The position numbers and the translations under genes were made by a program. A stretch of 49,016 nucleotides of DNA from an uncultured Desulfobacteraceae bacterium (GTDB lineage: Bacteria > Desulfobacterota > Desulfobacteria > Desulfobacterales > Desulfatirhabdiaceae), in NCBI GenBank assembly GCA_903839535.1, contig CAIMCT010000217.1:1-49016 (forward strand). The letters run 5' to 3'. The notes below the pieces were generated by a model. The model did no database searches, was not told the origin of the DNA, and saw only the letters and a list, made by a program, of their open reading frames with translations. Of this stretch, positions 8,791-18,021 are shown one piece after another (position 1 is the stretch's first letter; each line of letters begins with the position of its first letter).

Positions 8791-10302
8791 ATGATATCCT
8801 ATATTGGCGCAGTGGATCAGGGAACGACCAGTACGCGTTTCAGCATTTTTGACAAGACAGGCCGGATAGTGGCTTGGGATCAGAAAGAACACCGACAGAT
8901 ATTTCCCAAACCGGGTTGGGTCGAGCATGACCCTGAGGAAATATGGCGGAACACGCAGGATGTTATTAAAGGCGCATTGGCAAAAGGCGGGATCGGTGGG
9001 GAGAATATCACCGCCATCGGCGTTACCAATCAGCGGGAAACCACGGTGGTCTGGGATAAACGAACGGGAAAGCCTTTTTGCAATGCCATCGTCTGGCAGT
9101 GTACCCGTACCCATGATATATGTCAGAAACTGATTGCAGATGGGGGAACGGACCGATTCCGGGAGATAACCGGCCTTCCCGTCGCCACTTATTTTTCAGG
9201 GCCTAAAATATCATGGATTCTGGATCATATTCCAGAAGCCCGAAAAGCGGCCCTTGAAGGAAACGCGCTTTTTGGAACCATGGATTCCTGGATCATCTGG
9301 CAACTGACAGGCGGCCTGGATGGGGGGGCTCATGTGACCGATGTCACCAATGCCAGCCGCACTCTTCTGATGGATCTGAAAAATCTGAGCTGGGACCACA
9401 GAATGCTGGCTGTGCTGAATATTCCGTATCAGATTCTGCCGAAAATCGTTCCTTCCAGTGATGAAAATTACTGGGGATTTACCGATCCTTCAGGGCCGTT
9501 GTCTGCGGCTATTCCAGTCTGTGCGGCCCTCGGAGATCAACAGGCAGCCCTGGTGGGCCAGACCTGCTTTTCACCCGGAGAAGCCAAAAGCACATTCGGT
9601 ACCGGCGCGTTTCTGCTGATGAATACCGGAGAATTTCCCATCGTATCCAGGCACGGACTCATTACCACTGTGGCCTATCAGTTGGGTTCTGAAAAGCCCT
9701 GCTACTGTCTGGAAGGCTCAATTTCCATTTCAGGAGCCCTGGTGCAGTGGATGCGTGATAATCTGGGACTGATTTCCACATCTGCGGAAATCGAAGATCT
9801 GGCAAGAACAGTTGAGGATTGCGGAGGCATCTATTTCGTGCCAGCTTTTTCCGGACTCTTTGCACCGTACTGGCGCTCTGATGCCCGTGGTGTCATTGCC
9901 GGCCTTACCCATAATGCGAATAAGGGACATTTGGCCAGAGCCGTGTTGGAGGCGACCGCCTATCAGATCAGGGATATCGTTGGGGCCATGGAAAAGGATT
10001 CCGGGGTGAGGCTTACGCAGCTCAAAGTGGATGGCGGAATGACTGCCAATGCGCTTTTGATGCAGATTCAGGCGGATATCCTGAATGTTCCTGTGATTCG
10101 GCCCGCAGTGACGGAAGCCACTGTTCTGGGGGCTGCTTATGCCGCAGGACTTGCGGCCGGATTCTGGGCCGGAAAGGATGAACTTTGTCAGTACTGGAGC
10201 GTTGACCGGATATGGAATTCAAAAATGGCGGAAAGCGAGCGGCAATCCGGGTATCTGCAATGGAAGAAAGCGGTCAGCCGGACCCTGGATTGGTTGGTTT
10301 AG
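8791..10302 (+). CDS. glpK: glycerol kinase
   Basis: This FGGY-family kinase phosphorylates glycerol to glycerol 3-phosphate with ATP. It has 503 residues, the normal length. The N-terminal phosphate-binding loop reads [11 protein letters not shown] (residues 6-16). The characteristic GVTNQRETT and WQCTRT segments follow, and the second-half ATPase motifs ([24 protein letters not shown] and [18 protein letters not shown]) are all recognisable. No glpF, glpD or regulator is adjacent, and a mobile-element remnant lies on each side, so the gene stands alone. The ribosome site is weak (GGACGG). Confidence 0.95.
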   Translation: MISYIGAVDQGTTSTRFSIFDKTGRIVAWDQKEHRQIFPKPGWVEHDPEEIWRNTQDVIKGALAKGGIGGENITAIGVTNQRETTVVWDKRTGKPFCNAIVWQCTRTHDICQKLIADGGTDRFREITGLPVATYFSGPKISWILDHIPEARKAALEGNALFGTMDSWIIWQLTGGLDGGAHVTDVTNASRTLLMDLKNLSWDHRMLAVLNIPYQILPKIVPSSDENYWGFTDPSGPLSAAIPVCAALGDQQAALVGQTCFSPGEAKSTFGTGAFLLMNTGEFPIVSRHGLITTVAYQLGSEKPCYCLEGSISISGALVQWMRDNLGLISTSAEIEDLARTVEDCGGIYFVPAFSGLFAPYWRSDARGVIAGLTHNANKGHLARAVLEATAYQIRDIVGAMEKDSGVRLTQLKVDGGMTANALLMQIQADILNVPVIRPAVTEATVLGAAYAAGLAAGFWAGKDELCQYWSVDRIWNSKMAESERQSGYLQWKKAVSRTLDWLV

Positions 10303-10314
10303 GAAGATATCTAT

Positions 10315-10361
10315 AGCGCTCAGATAAATTAACCCATGTATGCTCAGATAAATTGACCCAC
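10315..10361. repeat. 19-bp direct repeat, possible IS terminus
   Basis: GCTCAGATAAATTAACCCA (from 10318) and GCTCAGATAAATTGACCCA (from 10342) are two copies differing at one base. They lie exactly where a truncated kinase gene begins. Their sequence resembles insertion-sequence termini, but no transposase is present. Confidence 0.5.
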
Positions 10362-10600
10362 CAAAAGTGGATGATGAGTTATTTCGTGCGACATATCGAA
10401 AACTTGCCGATTTGTTACAAAACGATGATGGTGCGGCAGCCAAAATGTTCGAGGCAAACAACCATATTTTCAATGCTGCTTTCCCGCGGGAGTTTTCAGA
10501 TATCAAAGCGGCAATCAGCAGATTTGATTTTGAGTCAGCACAGACACAGCTTGTACACGCAATGATGGCTCATTATGAGGTTTCTGATGAACAACAATAA
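10352..10600 (+). pseudogene. C-terminal fragment of a sensor kinase (possible HPt region)
   Basis: An open frame of about 77-83 codons (GTG at 10367) encodes the end of a signalling protein. The pattern AAISRFDFESAQTQL near the C-terminus resembles the last helices of hybrid kinases that end in a histidine phosphotransfer region. No sensor, HisKA or ATPase part remains, and the frame runs upstream straight into a repeat. The stop overlaps the ATG of the next broken gene at 10587, as in an intact kinase/regulator operon. I read it as the tail of a gene cut off by an insertion. Confidence 0.5.
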
Positions 10601-10800
10601 ACAGCCCGTCATTCTGGTGGTTGACGACACACCTGATAAATGACACATTGATCAGCAGACGCGTCATCGACCAGGATTTCCGCACGAGAAAGTAGTCCAG
10701 ATGATCATTGAAGGGAGAGGAACCCACTTTGATCCGGATATCACTGATGCTTTCATCGAAATCCAGGATGAGTTTCTGGGGATAGCTGTTCAGTTGGGTT
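10587..10800 (+). pseudogene. response regulator/HD-GYP gene with large internal deletion
   Basis: The first 18 codons encode the start of a receiver domain (PVILVVDDTPDK) and then reach an in-frame TGA at 10641. In the same frame the sequence resumes as the extreme C-terminus of an HD-GYP cyclic-di-GMP phosphodiesterase (HEKVVQMIIEGRGTHFDPD). The rest of the receiver and the catalytic HD-GYP core, some 250 codons, are missing. A single deletion explains the join. It pairs with the kinase remnant immediately upstream. Confidence 0.65.
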
Positions 10801-10804
10801 CTGC

Positions 10805-10993
10805 TCATTGCAAGAGACAATGGTATGGACGGACTACCTGGTCGGGTGGTGTTGACCTTTTTGCCAGTTTTCGAAATCCCTGCAATACGCGATCCGTGTC
10901 GGCCTCTGACTCAGCAGTGTCGTCGAATGATATATTACCGATTCCGGCAAACAATTCTTCAAGACTCGCCTTACCATCAAGAAGGGTATCCAT
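10805..10993 (-). CDS. small unrecognised frame, probably a gene fragment
   Basis: A 62-codon frame lies just downstream of the first carbonic anhydrase gene on the same strand. Its first 50 codons have a protein-like acidic composition (SLEELFAGIGNISFDDTAES), but I recognise no family. The frame is also open upstream to the TAG of the carbonic anhydrase gene, without a ribosome site. It may be what is left of a gene disrupted by the duplication whose edge falls at 11033-11037. Confidence 0.25.
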   Translation of the reverse strand: MDTLLDGKASLEELFAGIGNISFDDTAESEADTDRVLQGFRKLAKRSTPPDQVVRPYHCLLQ

Positions 10994-11032
10994 ATATCGG
11001 CTGATAATCCGGGTCCGAGTTCGCTTCTTGTG

Positions 11033-11560
11033 CTAACCTCCTTCGCGAATCCGGCTGAGGGTCATGTGTTCGTGCGCCACATTCAAATAATTCAGGATGG
11101 GGTTGGCGATACTGGGAATGATCTCATGCGGAAATTCCTTTCTGAGTGTCGCAGGAGCGCCTGCAACCAGGTGAAACGGTCCGACAATCTGGCCTTCTTT
11201 CAAAAGGGAGCCAGCGGCGACCATGGATCCCTTGAGAACCTGGCAACCATTCAGCAGGAGAGACCCCATGCCGATCAAACAGTAATCCTCAATATAACAG
11301 CCATGCACTACAACATTGTGGCCTACGGTGACATGCCTTCCGATATGCGCGGGCTTTCCATAATCCGTATGCACCGTGCAATTATCCTGAATATTGGAGT
11401 CTTCCCCTACGAAAATCGGGGCCATATCCCCTCTGAGTACCGCGCCATACCAGATGCTGGCCCCGTCCTGAATTTCAACATCCCCGACAATCACCGCGGT
11501 GGGTGCAATAAAGACATTCTGGCCGATACGAGGTTTTTTCTCACCTAACTCAATTATCAT
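11033..11560 (-). CDS. gamma-class carbonic anhydrase family protein (copy 1)
   Basis: This is a left-handed beta-helix protein of 175 residues built from hexapeptide repeats. It carries the histidines expected to bind metal in gamma-carbonic anhydrases (the HTDYGKP segment and GHNVVVHG). The likely role is interconversion of CO2 and bicarbonate, which would suit the adjacent CO dehydrogenase because CO oxidation yields CO2. The ATG at 11560 was chosen because homology with copy 2 is conserved from MIIELGEKKPRIG onward. CooS is encoded about 100 bases upstream on the same strand. The gene is nearly identical to that at 15398-15925, and the homology ends abruptly after its stop codon. Confidence 0.85.
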   Translation of the reverse strand: MIIELGEKKPRIGQNVFIAPTAVIVGDVEIQDGASIWYGAVLRGDMAPIFVGEDSNIQDNCTVHTDYGKPAHIGRHVTVGHNVVVHGCYIEDYCLIGMGSLLLNGCQVLKGSMVAAGSLLKEGQIVGPFHLVAGAPATLRKEFPHEIIPSIANPILNYLNVAHEHMTLSRIREGG

Positions 11561-11657
11561 TACAATACCTATGACTATTTTTCTTGTGAAGATTTGGCAA
11601 TCAAGCATCAGCCTACTATCTGCCTAATCACTCATCAAAATGCATTTCCAGGCCATT

Positions 11658-13538
11658 CTACAGCGTATGGAAGCCCAACCCCAGGGCCTTTCTGCGCTCT
11701 TCGATATGTCTTCGAATCAGAATTGCCGACTTTTCCGGATCAGGTTCCACTGCAAACACTGCTCCGACAACATCCCTCAGACCTTCTGTTAGAAGTTTAA
11801 CCACATTCAGGCTTCCGGCAATGGGCGGCATTGGACCTAAAACCGTGTAAACCCCTGAAGCCACGAAATAAGCAGCTATGGACACAGCTTTTTCGGAATA
11901 CCATTCGGGCGCACCACCTGCGATGGGAAGATCGCTGATGTCCGCATTCAGGGCATTGGCCAGCGCGCCAGCCAACATCAGGATACGCACGTTATCCACG
12001 CAACTGCCAAGATGCAGCACCGGCGGGATGCCCAGCGCACCGCAAACATCTTTCAAACCGGGACCGGCAAATTGAATGGCGTCCGGCATCTTGAAACCGG
12101 CCTTGGCGGTGGCAATGGCTGCGCACCCGGTATCCACAACCAGTATGTCGTTTTCGATCAGGCGCCTTGCAAGGGTTACATGTCCGTAATCATGCAGTAT
12201 TTTTGGGTTGTTGCATCCGACGATACCGGCTGCGCCGCGAATTTTCCCAGCCTTGATGGCATCCAGAAGCGGAGCGACAGATCCGCCAAGAGCGCCGACA
12301 ATGGATTCAACCGAAAACCCGCCAATGGCTTTCACTGGTTCAACCGGTAGATAAATCCTGCTCCGATTGTCAAAATTTTGGATGGCCTCTTGCACCAGGG
12401 CCTTGGCCAGTTCTTCGGCATTCTCTGGATGAAATTCCCGGTGTTCCATTCCGGGGAACCTGGCCTTGTCGCTGGTACTGATCATGCGGGTGTGATAACA
12501 GGAAGCCACCTTCCCCAAAGACGGCATAATGCACTGATAATCAACTATCATCATCTCCACCGCACCGGTGGAAAGAATCAGCTCTGTCATAAGGTGATTG
12601 CCGGCCATGGGGATGCCGTGCCGCATCAAAAGCTCATTTCCGGTGCAGCAGACACCCGCAAGATTGATGCCTGTGGCACCTTTGCTTTCAGCCAGTTGAA
12701 TCAGTTCTGAAGACTGACTGGCCATCAGGATCATCTCGGAAACCACAGGATTATGGCCATGCACCACTATATTGACCTGGTCTTTTTTAAGGACGCCGGC
12801 ATTGACGTTTGTGGGCTTTGGGGAAGGCGTGCCAAATAGGATGTCGGATACCTCGCTCGCAATCAGGGAGCCGCCCCATCCATCGGAAAGGGCGTTGCGG
12901 AGCCCCTGAAGCAGCAGGCTCTGCCAGCCGTTATCCACGCCCATGTGCGTACGGTGCATCATTTCCGATGTTTCCCGGTCGATTCCACGGGGCGTTATGC
13001 CCACATTTTTCCAGATTTCCCGCCGTTTTGCAGGGGCCCTCTTCAGCAGGGTGAGTTCGGTGATTCGGGTGCCAAAATCCTCCTGCATCGCGAATGCCAA
13101 TTCACCGGCTATGACAAGAATATCTTTCCCCAGAGTTTCGACGCCGTACTCCGCTGCAACTTTTTTCAGTTTTTCCGGGTCACGAATGGCATATCCCTGG
13201 GCCTGGCCTTTGGCGACGTTAGCCAAAACCTCAACCAGATCCCGTCCATGGTCCGAATGGGAGGCGGCGCCTGCGGCAATCATACGGCAGAGATTTCGAG
13301 CCACAATAATATCGGCATCGGCTCCGCAAACTCCCTGTTGCGGGCCTTCGCCAAAGGGATCCACCCTGCATGGACCCATGATGCAGTTGCGGCAGCTAAG
13401 CCCCAGTTCACAGTATCCGCACTGGGGGAGCTGAGCCTGATGACGATCCCAAACGGTCTCGATCTGATCCGTTTGTGCTTTCTTGAGCAACAATTGTCCA
13501 TCTTCGGTAATGGTCTGTTGATGATAGGTGCAGGACAT
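11658..13538 (-). CDS. cooS: anaerobic Ni carbon monoxide dehydrogenase catalytic subunit
   Basis: This enzyme reversibly oxidises CO to CO2 at a Ni-Fe-S C-cluster. It has 626 residues, normal for the monofunctional CooS type. N-terminal cysteines C40, C43, C49, C52, C57 and C71 match the ligands of the D and B clusters (CGYCELGLSCRNCIMGPCR). Segments for the C-cluster follow (GVCCTGNELL, GCNNPK, VDTGCAA, GSCVDN). A longer frame begins at 13565, but GGAGG at 13547-13551 supports the ATG at 13538. The ferredoxin gene ends 14 bases upstream, so CooF and CooS are cotranscribed. No acetyl-CoA synthase or energy-converting hydrogenase is present in the window. With the FAD oxidoreductase, CO oxidation probably feeds ferredoxin and NAD(P). 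Confidence 0.95.
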   Translation of the reverse strand: MSCTYHQQTITEDGQLLLKKAQTDQIETVWDRHQAQLPQCGYCELGLSCRNCIMGPCRVDPFGEGPQQGVCGADADIIVARNLCRMIAAGAASHSDHGRDLVEVLANVAKGQAQGYAIRDPEKLKKVAAEYGVETLGKDILVIAGELAFAMQEDFGTRITELTLLKRAPAKRREIWKNVGITPRGIDRETSEMMHRTHMGVDNGWQSLLLQGLRNALSDGWGGSLIASEVSDILFGTPSPKPTNVNAGVLKKDQVNIVVHGHNPVVSEMILMASQSSELIQLAESKGATGINLAGVCCTGNELLMRHGIPMAGNHLMTELILSTGAVEMMIVDYQCIMPSLGKVASCYHTRMISTSDKARFPGMEHREFHPENAEELAKALVQEAIQNFDNRSRIYLPVEPVKAIGGFSVESIVGALGGSVAPLLDAIKAGKIRGAAGIVGCNNPKILHDYGHVTLARRLIENDILVVDTGCAAIATAKAGFKMPDAIQFAGPGLKDVCGALGIPPVLHLGSCVDNVRILMLAGALANALNADISDLPIAGGAPEWYSEKAVSIAAYFVASGVYTVLGPMPPIAGSLNVVKLLTEGLRDVVGAVFAVEPDPEKSAILIRRHIEERRKALGLGFHTL

Positions 13539-13551
13539 ATAAATAACCTCC

Positions 13552-14157
13552 TTATACCGCCGCATGTCTGACTGCGATTTGTGCGCGTTTGATGGTATTC
13601 AGCAAGGTAAAGCTCGGCGAGCCTTGAGGAACGTCGATACCTGCTGAAATGCTTTGGGCAACCTGATCGGTTTTTCGCTTCAATGCCTTCGAATTGTCTT
13701 CGAAGGTTAGAGCGCCAGATTTGCAGACTTCCACACAGGCAGGCACCCGTTCCTGCTGCTGTCGCTCCATGCAGTTGTCGCATTTGATGGCGACAGCCTT
13801 TTTCGGCGGTGCGGAAGCATCTTCATGGTACCGGATCACACCAAACGGGCAGGCCATTGCGCATGAAGCGCAGTTGATGCAGCGATCCGGGTCGACGTAA
13901 ACCGTTTCTGTTTGCATATCTCGGTGGATCGCACCTGGCAGACAGGCCAGCATGCATGGCGCGGGATTGCAATGTCGGCAGCGGTTGGGGAACCCTTCAG
14001 CATAAAGCCCGGTCCCCAGATGAATCCTAGACCGTGGCAAAGGGGTTTCCCGAATCGCCGAAAAAAGCTGACGGGTCCGGGAATGGGCCGTGGCGCAGGC
14101 CGCCATGCACTGCATACATCCCACACACCGTTCGGGATGAACGATAACCTGGTTCAT
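13552..14157 (-). CDS. cooF: CooF-like polyferredoxin of the CODH operon
   Basis: This iron-sulfur electron carrier of 201 residues has four cysteine clusters: CVGCMQCMAAC near the N-terminus, CRHCNPAPCMLAC, CINCASCAMACPFG, and CDNCMERQ...CVEVC. This is the pattern of the CooF/HycB/DmsB family, which binds four [4Fe-4S] clusters and takes electrons from a catalytic partner. It lies directly upstream of cooS and 12 bases downstream of the FAD oxidoreductase gene. It therefore most likely carries electrons from CODH to that flavoprotein. GAAAGGAGG before the ATG at 14157 supports the start. Confidence 0.93.
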   Translation of the reverse strand: MNQVIVHPERCVGCMQCMAACATAHSRTRQLFSAIRETPLPRSRIHLGTGLYAEGFPNRCRHCNPAPCMLACLPGAIHRDMQTETVYVDPDRCINCASCAMACPFGVIRYHEDASAPPKKAVAIKCDNCMERQQQERVPACVEVCKSGALTFEDNSKALKRKTDQVAQSISAGIDVPQGSPSFTLLNTIKRAQIAVRHAAV

Positions 14158-14169
14158 AATTGCCTCCTT

Positions 14170-15396
14170 TCAGAACATCAATGATTTGAGGGAAAGATGG
14201 GGTTCGAGTAATTTTTCCTTTGAAGCCCGGACAGGTATTTCATTCTGTATCATGGCAGTCAGAATCCCGCCGGTTTCAATCCGGTTGACAAGGGTGGCGC
14301 CGATAAGGCTGTCACCTTCAAATACCAGCCTTCGATAGGTATTAAGGCACTGGTTGTGTTCACTAAGAACCGTAAACCGCGGATCATCCGGCGCATTCAC
14401 CCATCCGACTGCAAGAATATCCAGGTCAAAAATGCGAATGACGTTCCGGCTCAGACTTCCCTTATAGACTACGGCTCGTCCTGCCATGTTCATGCCGGCG
14501 ATACGCCCCTGAGTGGCGGCCTCCGGCCAGATTGCATTCACCCAGCGTGTTTTTCTGGCGATATCCATGGATTCCACCACATCGCCGGCGGCGAAAATGC
14601 CGGGGCAAGTGGTTTCCAGGTGATTATCAACCACAATTCCCTGGTCCACCTGTATCCTGTCCCGTGGAACAAAGGAGACAGCCGGCAGAACGCCTTTTCC
14701 GATGATGACCAGATCGCAGCAAATCTCTGATCCGTCAGAGAGAAGCGCGCCGGTCACCGTATTGATCCCCTTGAAAGCCGTTACTTCCGTTCCCACCCGA
14801 ACGTTCAGCCCCCGGCGGGTCAGTTCAGATAGAATCATGCCGCCGGCTATCTCATCCACCTGAAGGGAAAGCGGATAACCGGATCGAATGAGCATTGTCA
14901 CGTCGATTCCCCGATGAAGCAGTCCGCAAGCAGCCTTGAATCCGACCAGGCCGCCACCCAGTACCAGGGCGTGTCGCGTCCGGGGAAGTGCTTCAAGCAT
15001 TTTCAGCACCTGATGCTGATTCCGCATGAAAAAAATGTTGGCAAGGTCAGCGGGTGCTTTTACGGGACGGGGATCAGCGCCGGAAGCAATGAGAAGGGTG
15101 TCAAAGGGCAGGGTTTTTCCATCAGAAAGAAACAGGATTTTTGCATCCACATCCATTCGGGCAACCCGACTGCCCAAAACAGGGGTAATATTGAGGGATT
15201 GATAAAAGCTGGAGCCGCGAATGGGCAATTTTGAAGCTGAAACCGTTCCTTCCAGAACAAGACTGATCATTGGGCGACAATAGGGCTCAACCGACTCGTT
15301 GCTGATCATGAAAATACCGCAGGAACCGTCCAGTTGACGGATGGCCTCAGCAGCGCTGACACCAGCAATGCCGTTTCCGATGATGACGTAATTCAT
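14170..15396 (-). CDS. FAD-dependent NAD(P)/ferredoxin oxidoreductase of the CODH operon
   Basis: This flavoprotein of 408 residues belongs to the pyridine nucleotide-disulfide oxidoreductase fold. The FAD-binding motif is GNGIAG at residues 7-12. The NAD(P)-binding motif is GGGLVG near residue 150. The second FAD motif (GIFAAGDVVE) lies near residue 285. No redox-active CxxC is seen, so it is not a thioredoxin-reductase-type enzyme. A CooS-CooF-flavoprotein order recurs in several bacterial CODH clusters, where the flavoprotein is thought to link CO oxidation to NAD(P) reduction. The ATG is one base after the stop of the upstream carbonic anhydrase gene, and the ribosome site GGAGG lies inside that gene. 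Confidence 0.9.
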   Translation of the reverse strand: MNYVIIGNGIAGVSAAEAIRQLDGSCGIFMISNESVEPYCRPMISLVLEGTVSASKLPIRGSSFYQSLNITPVLGSRVARMDVDAKILFLSDGKTLPFDTLLIASGADPRPVKAPADLANIFFMRNQHQVLKMLEALPRTRHALVLGGGLVGFKAACGLLHRGIDVTMLIRSGYPLSLQVDEIAGGMILSELTRRGLNVRVGTEVTAFKGINTVTGALLSDGSEICCDLVIIGKGVLPAVSFVPRDRIQVDQGIVVDNHLETTCPGIFAAGDVVESMDIARKTRWVNAIWPEAATQGRIAGMNMAGRAVVYKGSLSRNVIRIFDLDILAVGWVNAPDDPRFTVLSEHNQCLNTYRRLVFEGDSLIGATLVNRIETGGILTAMIQNEIPVRASKEKLLEPHLSLKSLMF

Positions 15397-15397
15397 G

Positions 15398-15925
15398 CTA
15401 ACCTCCTTCGCGAATCCGGCTGAGGGTCATATGTTCATGCGCCGTATTCAGATAATTCTTGATGGGGTTGGCGATGCGGGGAATGATCTCGTGGGGAAAT
15501 TCCCTTCTCAGTGTCGCCGGAGCCCCTGCAACCAAGTGAAACGGCCCGACAATCTGGCCTTCTTTCAAAAGAGAACCCGCTGCAACAAGGGATCCCTTTA
15601 GTACCTTGCAATCGTTCAGTAAAAGAGATCCCATGCCGATCAGACAGTAATCTTCAATAAAACAACCATGCACCACAACATTATGACCGATGCTGACATG
15701 CTTTCCGATATGTGTCGGCTTTCCATAATCCGTATGCACCGTGCTGTTGTCCTGGACATTGGAGTTTTCTCCAATAAAAATCGGAGCCTTATCTCCTCTG
15801 AGTACCGCACCATACCAGATGCTGACCCCATCCTGGATTTCAACATCCCCGACAATCACCGCAGTGGGTGCAATAAAGACATTCCGACCAATGCGGGGTT
15901 TTTTCTCACCTAACTCTATGATCAT
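15398..15925 (-). CDS. gamma-class carbonic anhydrase family protein (copy 2)
   Basis: This is the second copy of the hexapeptide-repeat protein, 175 residues, differing from copy 1 by scattered substitutions (for example GDKAPIFIGENSN for GDMAPIFVGEDSN) while keeping the putative metal histidines. It is the first gene of the CODH operon and is translationally adjacent to the flavoprotein gene. The first 30-35 bases upstream of the ATG also match copy 1 and then diverge at TGTGAAGATT. The two copies are therefore a duplicated block that brackets FNOR-cooF-cooS. Confidence 0.88.
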   Translation of the reverse strand: MIIELGEKKPRIGRNVFIAPTAVIVGDVEIQDGVSIWYGAVLRGDKAPIFIGENSNVQDNSTVHTDYGKPTHIGKHVSIGHNVVVHGCFIEDYCLIGMGSLLLNDCKVLKGSLVAAGSLLKEGQIVGPFHLVAGAPATLRREFPHEIIPRIANPIKNYLNTAHEHMTLSRIREGG

Positions 15926-16141
15926 TACAATGCCTTTGATGATTTTCTTTTGTGAAGATTCTATAATCAGTCTCCAGTTTAAAAACATGATTTACTCATA
16001 AAACAAAGAACTTTCAGAGTCAAAATAAATAATCAATCCACTTGCCCTTTATGGACAAACCGAAACATAAGGAGTATGATGTCAGCATAAATGGTTCTGC
16101 GGAAACGGAACTGTTCCCGCTTCACCATCAACCCTTAAAAA

Positions 16142-16942
16142 ATGATGCCCATGAAAGATTATTATCAAGTTCTGGGGGTTTCAAAAGATACCTCCTCACA
16201 GAAAATTAAGACAGCTTATCGCGAGAAGGCTTTTTTATATCACCCGGATCGCTGTAAGGACCCGTCTGGCGCGGATCAGATGAAGGCCATCAACGAGGCA
16301 TATTCTGTTCTGTCTCACCCCCAGAAACGGAAGGAATATGATTCGATGCAGCAGCGGTATGGTGATGCAGCTTATGGACATTTCCGCAAATCCTATTCGG
16401 AGCAGGATATATTCAAAGGGTCCGATTTTCAGCAGATATTTGAGGAGATGGCCAAGGGATTTGGCATCCGGGGATTTGACGCTATTTTCAAGGAATACTA
16501 TGGTCAGAACTATAAGAAATTTGAACTCAAACGGCCCGGATTGAATATCCAGGGTTTTTTTTTCAGTGGAGTCCGTCAAATGCCTTTTCTAAAAACGCAG
16601 GCTATCAAGGAAAAAATAGGAAATATCACCCAGCAATTGTTTCAGAAAGCAACCACTGGTCAGCCTCAAAAAGGCGCCGACTATCACGATGTAATTCGCA
16701 TCAATCAGTCTCTGGCTGATAATGGCGGCCCTTATGCCTACCATCTTCGGGCATATCGCAGAAAGCTTGTGGTTAAAATTTCTCCGGGAACGCGGGAAGG
16801 GCAGAAAATCCGGCTTGCGGGAATGGGGGAAGAAGGAAAAAACGGAATGCCTTCCGGAGATTTATTTCTCAAAATCACACTGGAAAAATCCCTGTTTGAA
16901 AAAATCAAGGATATGCTGCCATTAAAAAAAAGAAGTAACTAA
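16142..16942 (+). CDS. DnaJ-domain co-chaperone
   Basis: The protein has 266 residues. An N-terminal J domain (about 5-70) has the essential HPD at residues 34-36 (YHPDRCK). A middle region without the zinc-finger repeats of classical DnaJ follows. The C-terminal substrate-binding part contains VKISPGTREGQKIRLAGMG. The build resembles CbpA-like type II J proteins, shortened. It would stimulate a DnaK partner. ATG codons at 16142, 16145 and 16151 are all in frame, and no clear ribosome site separates them. An aminotransferase gene follows 16 bases later. Confidence 0.85.
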   Translation: MMPMKDYYQVLGVSKDTSSQKIKTAYREKAFLYHPDRCKDPSGADQMKAINEAYSVLSHPQKRKEYDSMQQRYGDAAYGHFRKSYSEQDIFKGSDFQQIFEEMAKGFGIRGFDAIFKEYYGQNYKKFELKRPGLNIQGFFFSGVRQMPFLKTQAIKEKIGNITQQLFQKATTGQPQKGADYHDVIRINQSLADNGGPYAYHLRAYRRKLVVKISPGTREGQKIRLAGMGEEGKNGMPSGDLFLKITLEKSLFEKIKDMLPLKKRSN

Positions 16943-16958
16943 AACAGGAGCAGAACCG

Positions 16959-17807
16959 GTGGATGTTTATTACATTGACGGCAAGTTTGTTCCGTCTGAT
17001 GAAGCGGTGATTCCCGTAACAGATCTTGCCATTCTTCGGGGTCTGGGTGCATTTGATTTCATGCGAACATATACGCGCAAGCCGTTTTGTCTTGGGGCGC
17101 ATCTTGAACGACTTGAAGCCTCCACCCGGAAGATCGGGCTTCAGTTCCCATGGACAAAGGATATGCTGGCTCATCTCGTCATGGAAACGCTCAGTCGCAA
17201 TTCCCACAAGGAATCCAATGTCCGGATTATCGTAACCGGCGGGTCCAGCCCGGATTTTATGAATCCCCAGGGTAATCCCAGGCTTATCATCATGGTTTCT
17301 CCGCTTCCCGAGATGCCGGCATGGTGGTATAGTGATGGCATTTATGTCACTACCCATGTTACCGAAAGAACTCTGACCGGGGCCAAAAGCATCAACTATA
17401 TTCAGGCGAGCATCGCCCTTGAAATCGCACGAAAACATGGCGCTCAGGAAGCGGTTTATGTGGTTCCACAGGGGTTGGTGCTTGAAGGTGCCACATCCAA
17501 TATCTTTGCGATAGCAGCCGGCAGACTGATCACTCCTGGAAGGGGAATTCTTCCCGGAATTACCCGGCAGGTCATTCTGGATCTGGCGCAAACTCATTTT
17601 TCAGTCAAAATCAGGGATCTTTTTCTTTCGGAACTGCTTGATGCCGATGAGGTTTTCATCTGTGGCACCAACAAAGGCATTGTTCCGGTTGTCAAGGTGG
17701 ATGACACCTTTATCGGAAACGGGAAACCTGGCCCTAATACCAGCCTGCTAATTCAGAGATTTTCGGATTTTGTACGCACCTACGATGCACCGCTAATCGC
17801 TTTATAG
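16959..17807 (+). CDS. class IV PLP aminotransferase
   Basis: The protein has 282 residues and belongs to the fold-type IV family, which holds branched-chain aminotransferase, D-amino acid aminotransferase and aminodeoxychorismate lyase. The PLP lysine is probably K143 (GAKSINYIQ). The phosphate-binding glutamate lies in the VLEGATSNIF segment. The N-terminus (YIDGKFVPSDEAVIPVTD) and the length fit a D-amino acid or branched-chain type; the substrate is not decidable by eye. The start is GTG at 16959 behind AGGAG. Confidence 0.88.
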   Translation: MDVYYIDGKFVPSDEAVIPVTDLAILRGLGAFDFMRTYTRKPFCLGAHLERLEASTRKIGLQFPWTKDMLAHLVMETLSRNSHKESNVRIIVTGGSSPDFMNPQGNPRLIIMVSPLPEMPAWWYSDGIYVTTHVTERTLTGAKSINYIQASIALEIARKHGAQEAVYVVPQGLVLEGATSNIFAIAAGRLITPGRGILPGITRQVILDLAQTHFSVKIRDLFLSELLDADEVFICGTNKGIVPVVKVDDTFIGNGKPGPNTSLLIQRFSDFVRTYDAPLIAL

Positions 17808-17823
17808 AACAACTCGCATCACG

Positions 17824-17853
17824 AAAGCGCAGATTATGCCCGTTCGCAGTATA
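17824..17853 (-). repeat. solo terminal end of the MITE-like element
   Basis: On the minus strand it reads TATACTGCGAAC followed by GGGCATAATCTGCGCTTT, the left end of the element at 23901-24007. The remainder is missing. Confidence 0.65.
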
Positions 17854-18021
17854 TCACCAACGTCCTGTAATTCATCTCCCTCTTGGCTGCGTACTGGAAA
17901 ATAATGCTTAGGTAGTCGAAGCCCAAAGTGAAAAAGTATGGCACCCTGAAGCTGTTCGCCGTTATCGACGACAGGGGCGCACTGCAATGAATCGTGAAGA
18001 AACAAGGGAGGAGACTTTCAG

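Noticed and set aside
10641-10643. In-frame TGA in the receiver/HD-GYP remnant as a further selenocysteine codon
   Set aside because: The frame continues, but the sequences before and after belong to distant parts of the protein, so a large deletion has occurred. No conserved cysteine is expected at this position. A broken gene is the simpler reading.
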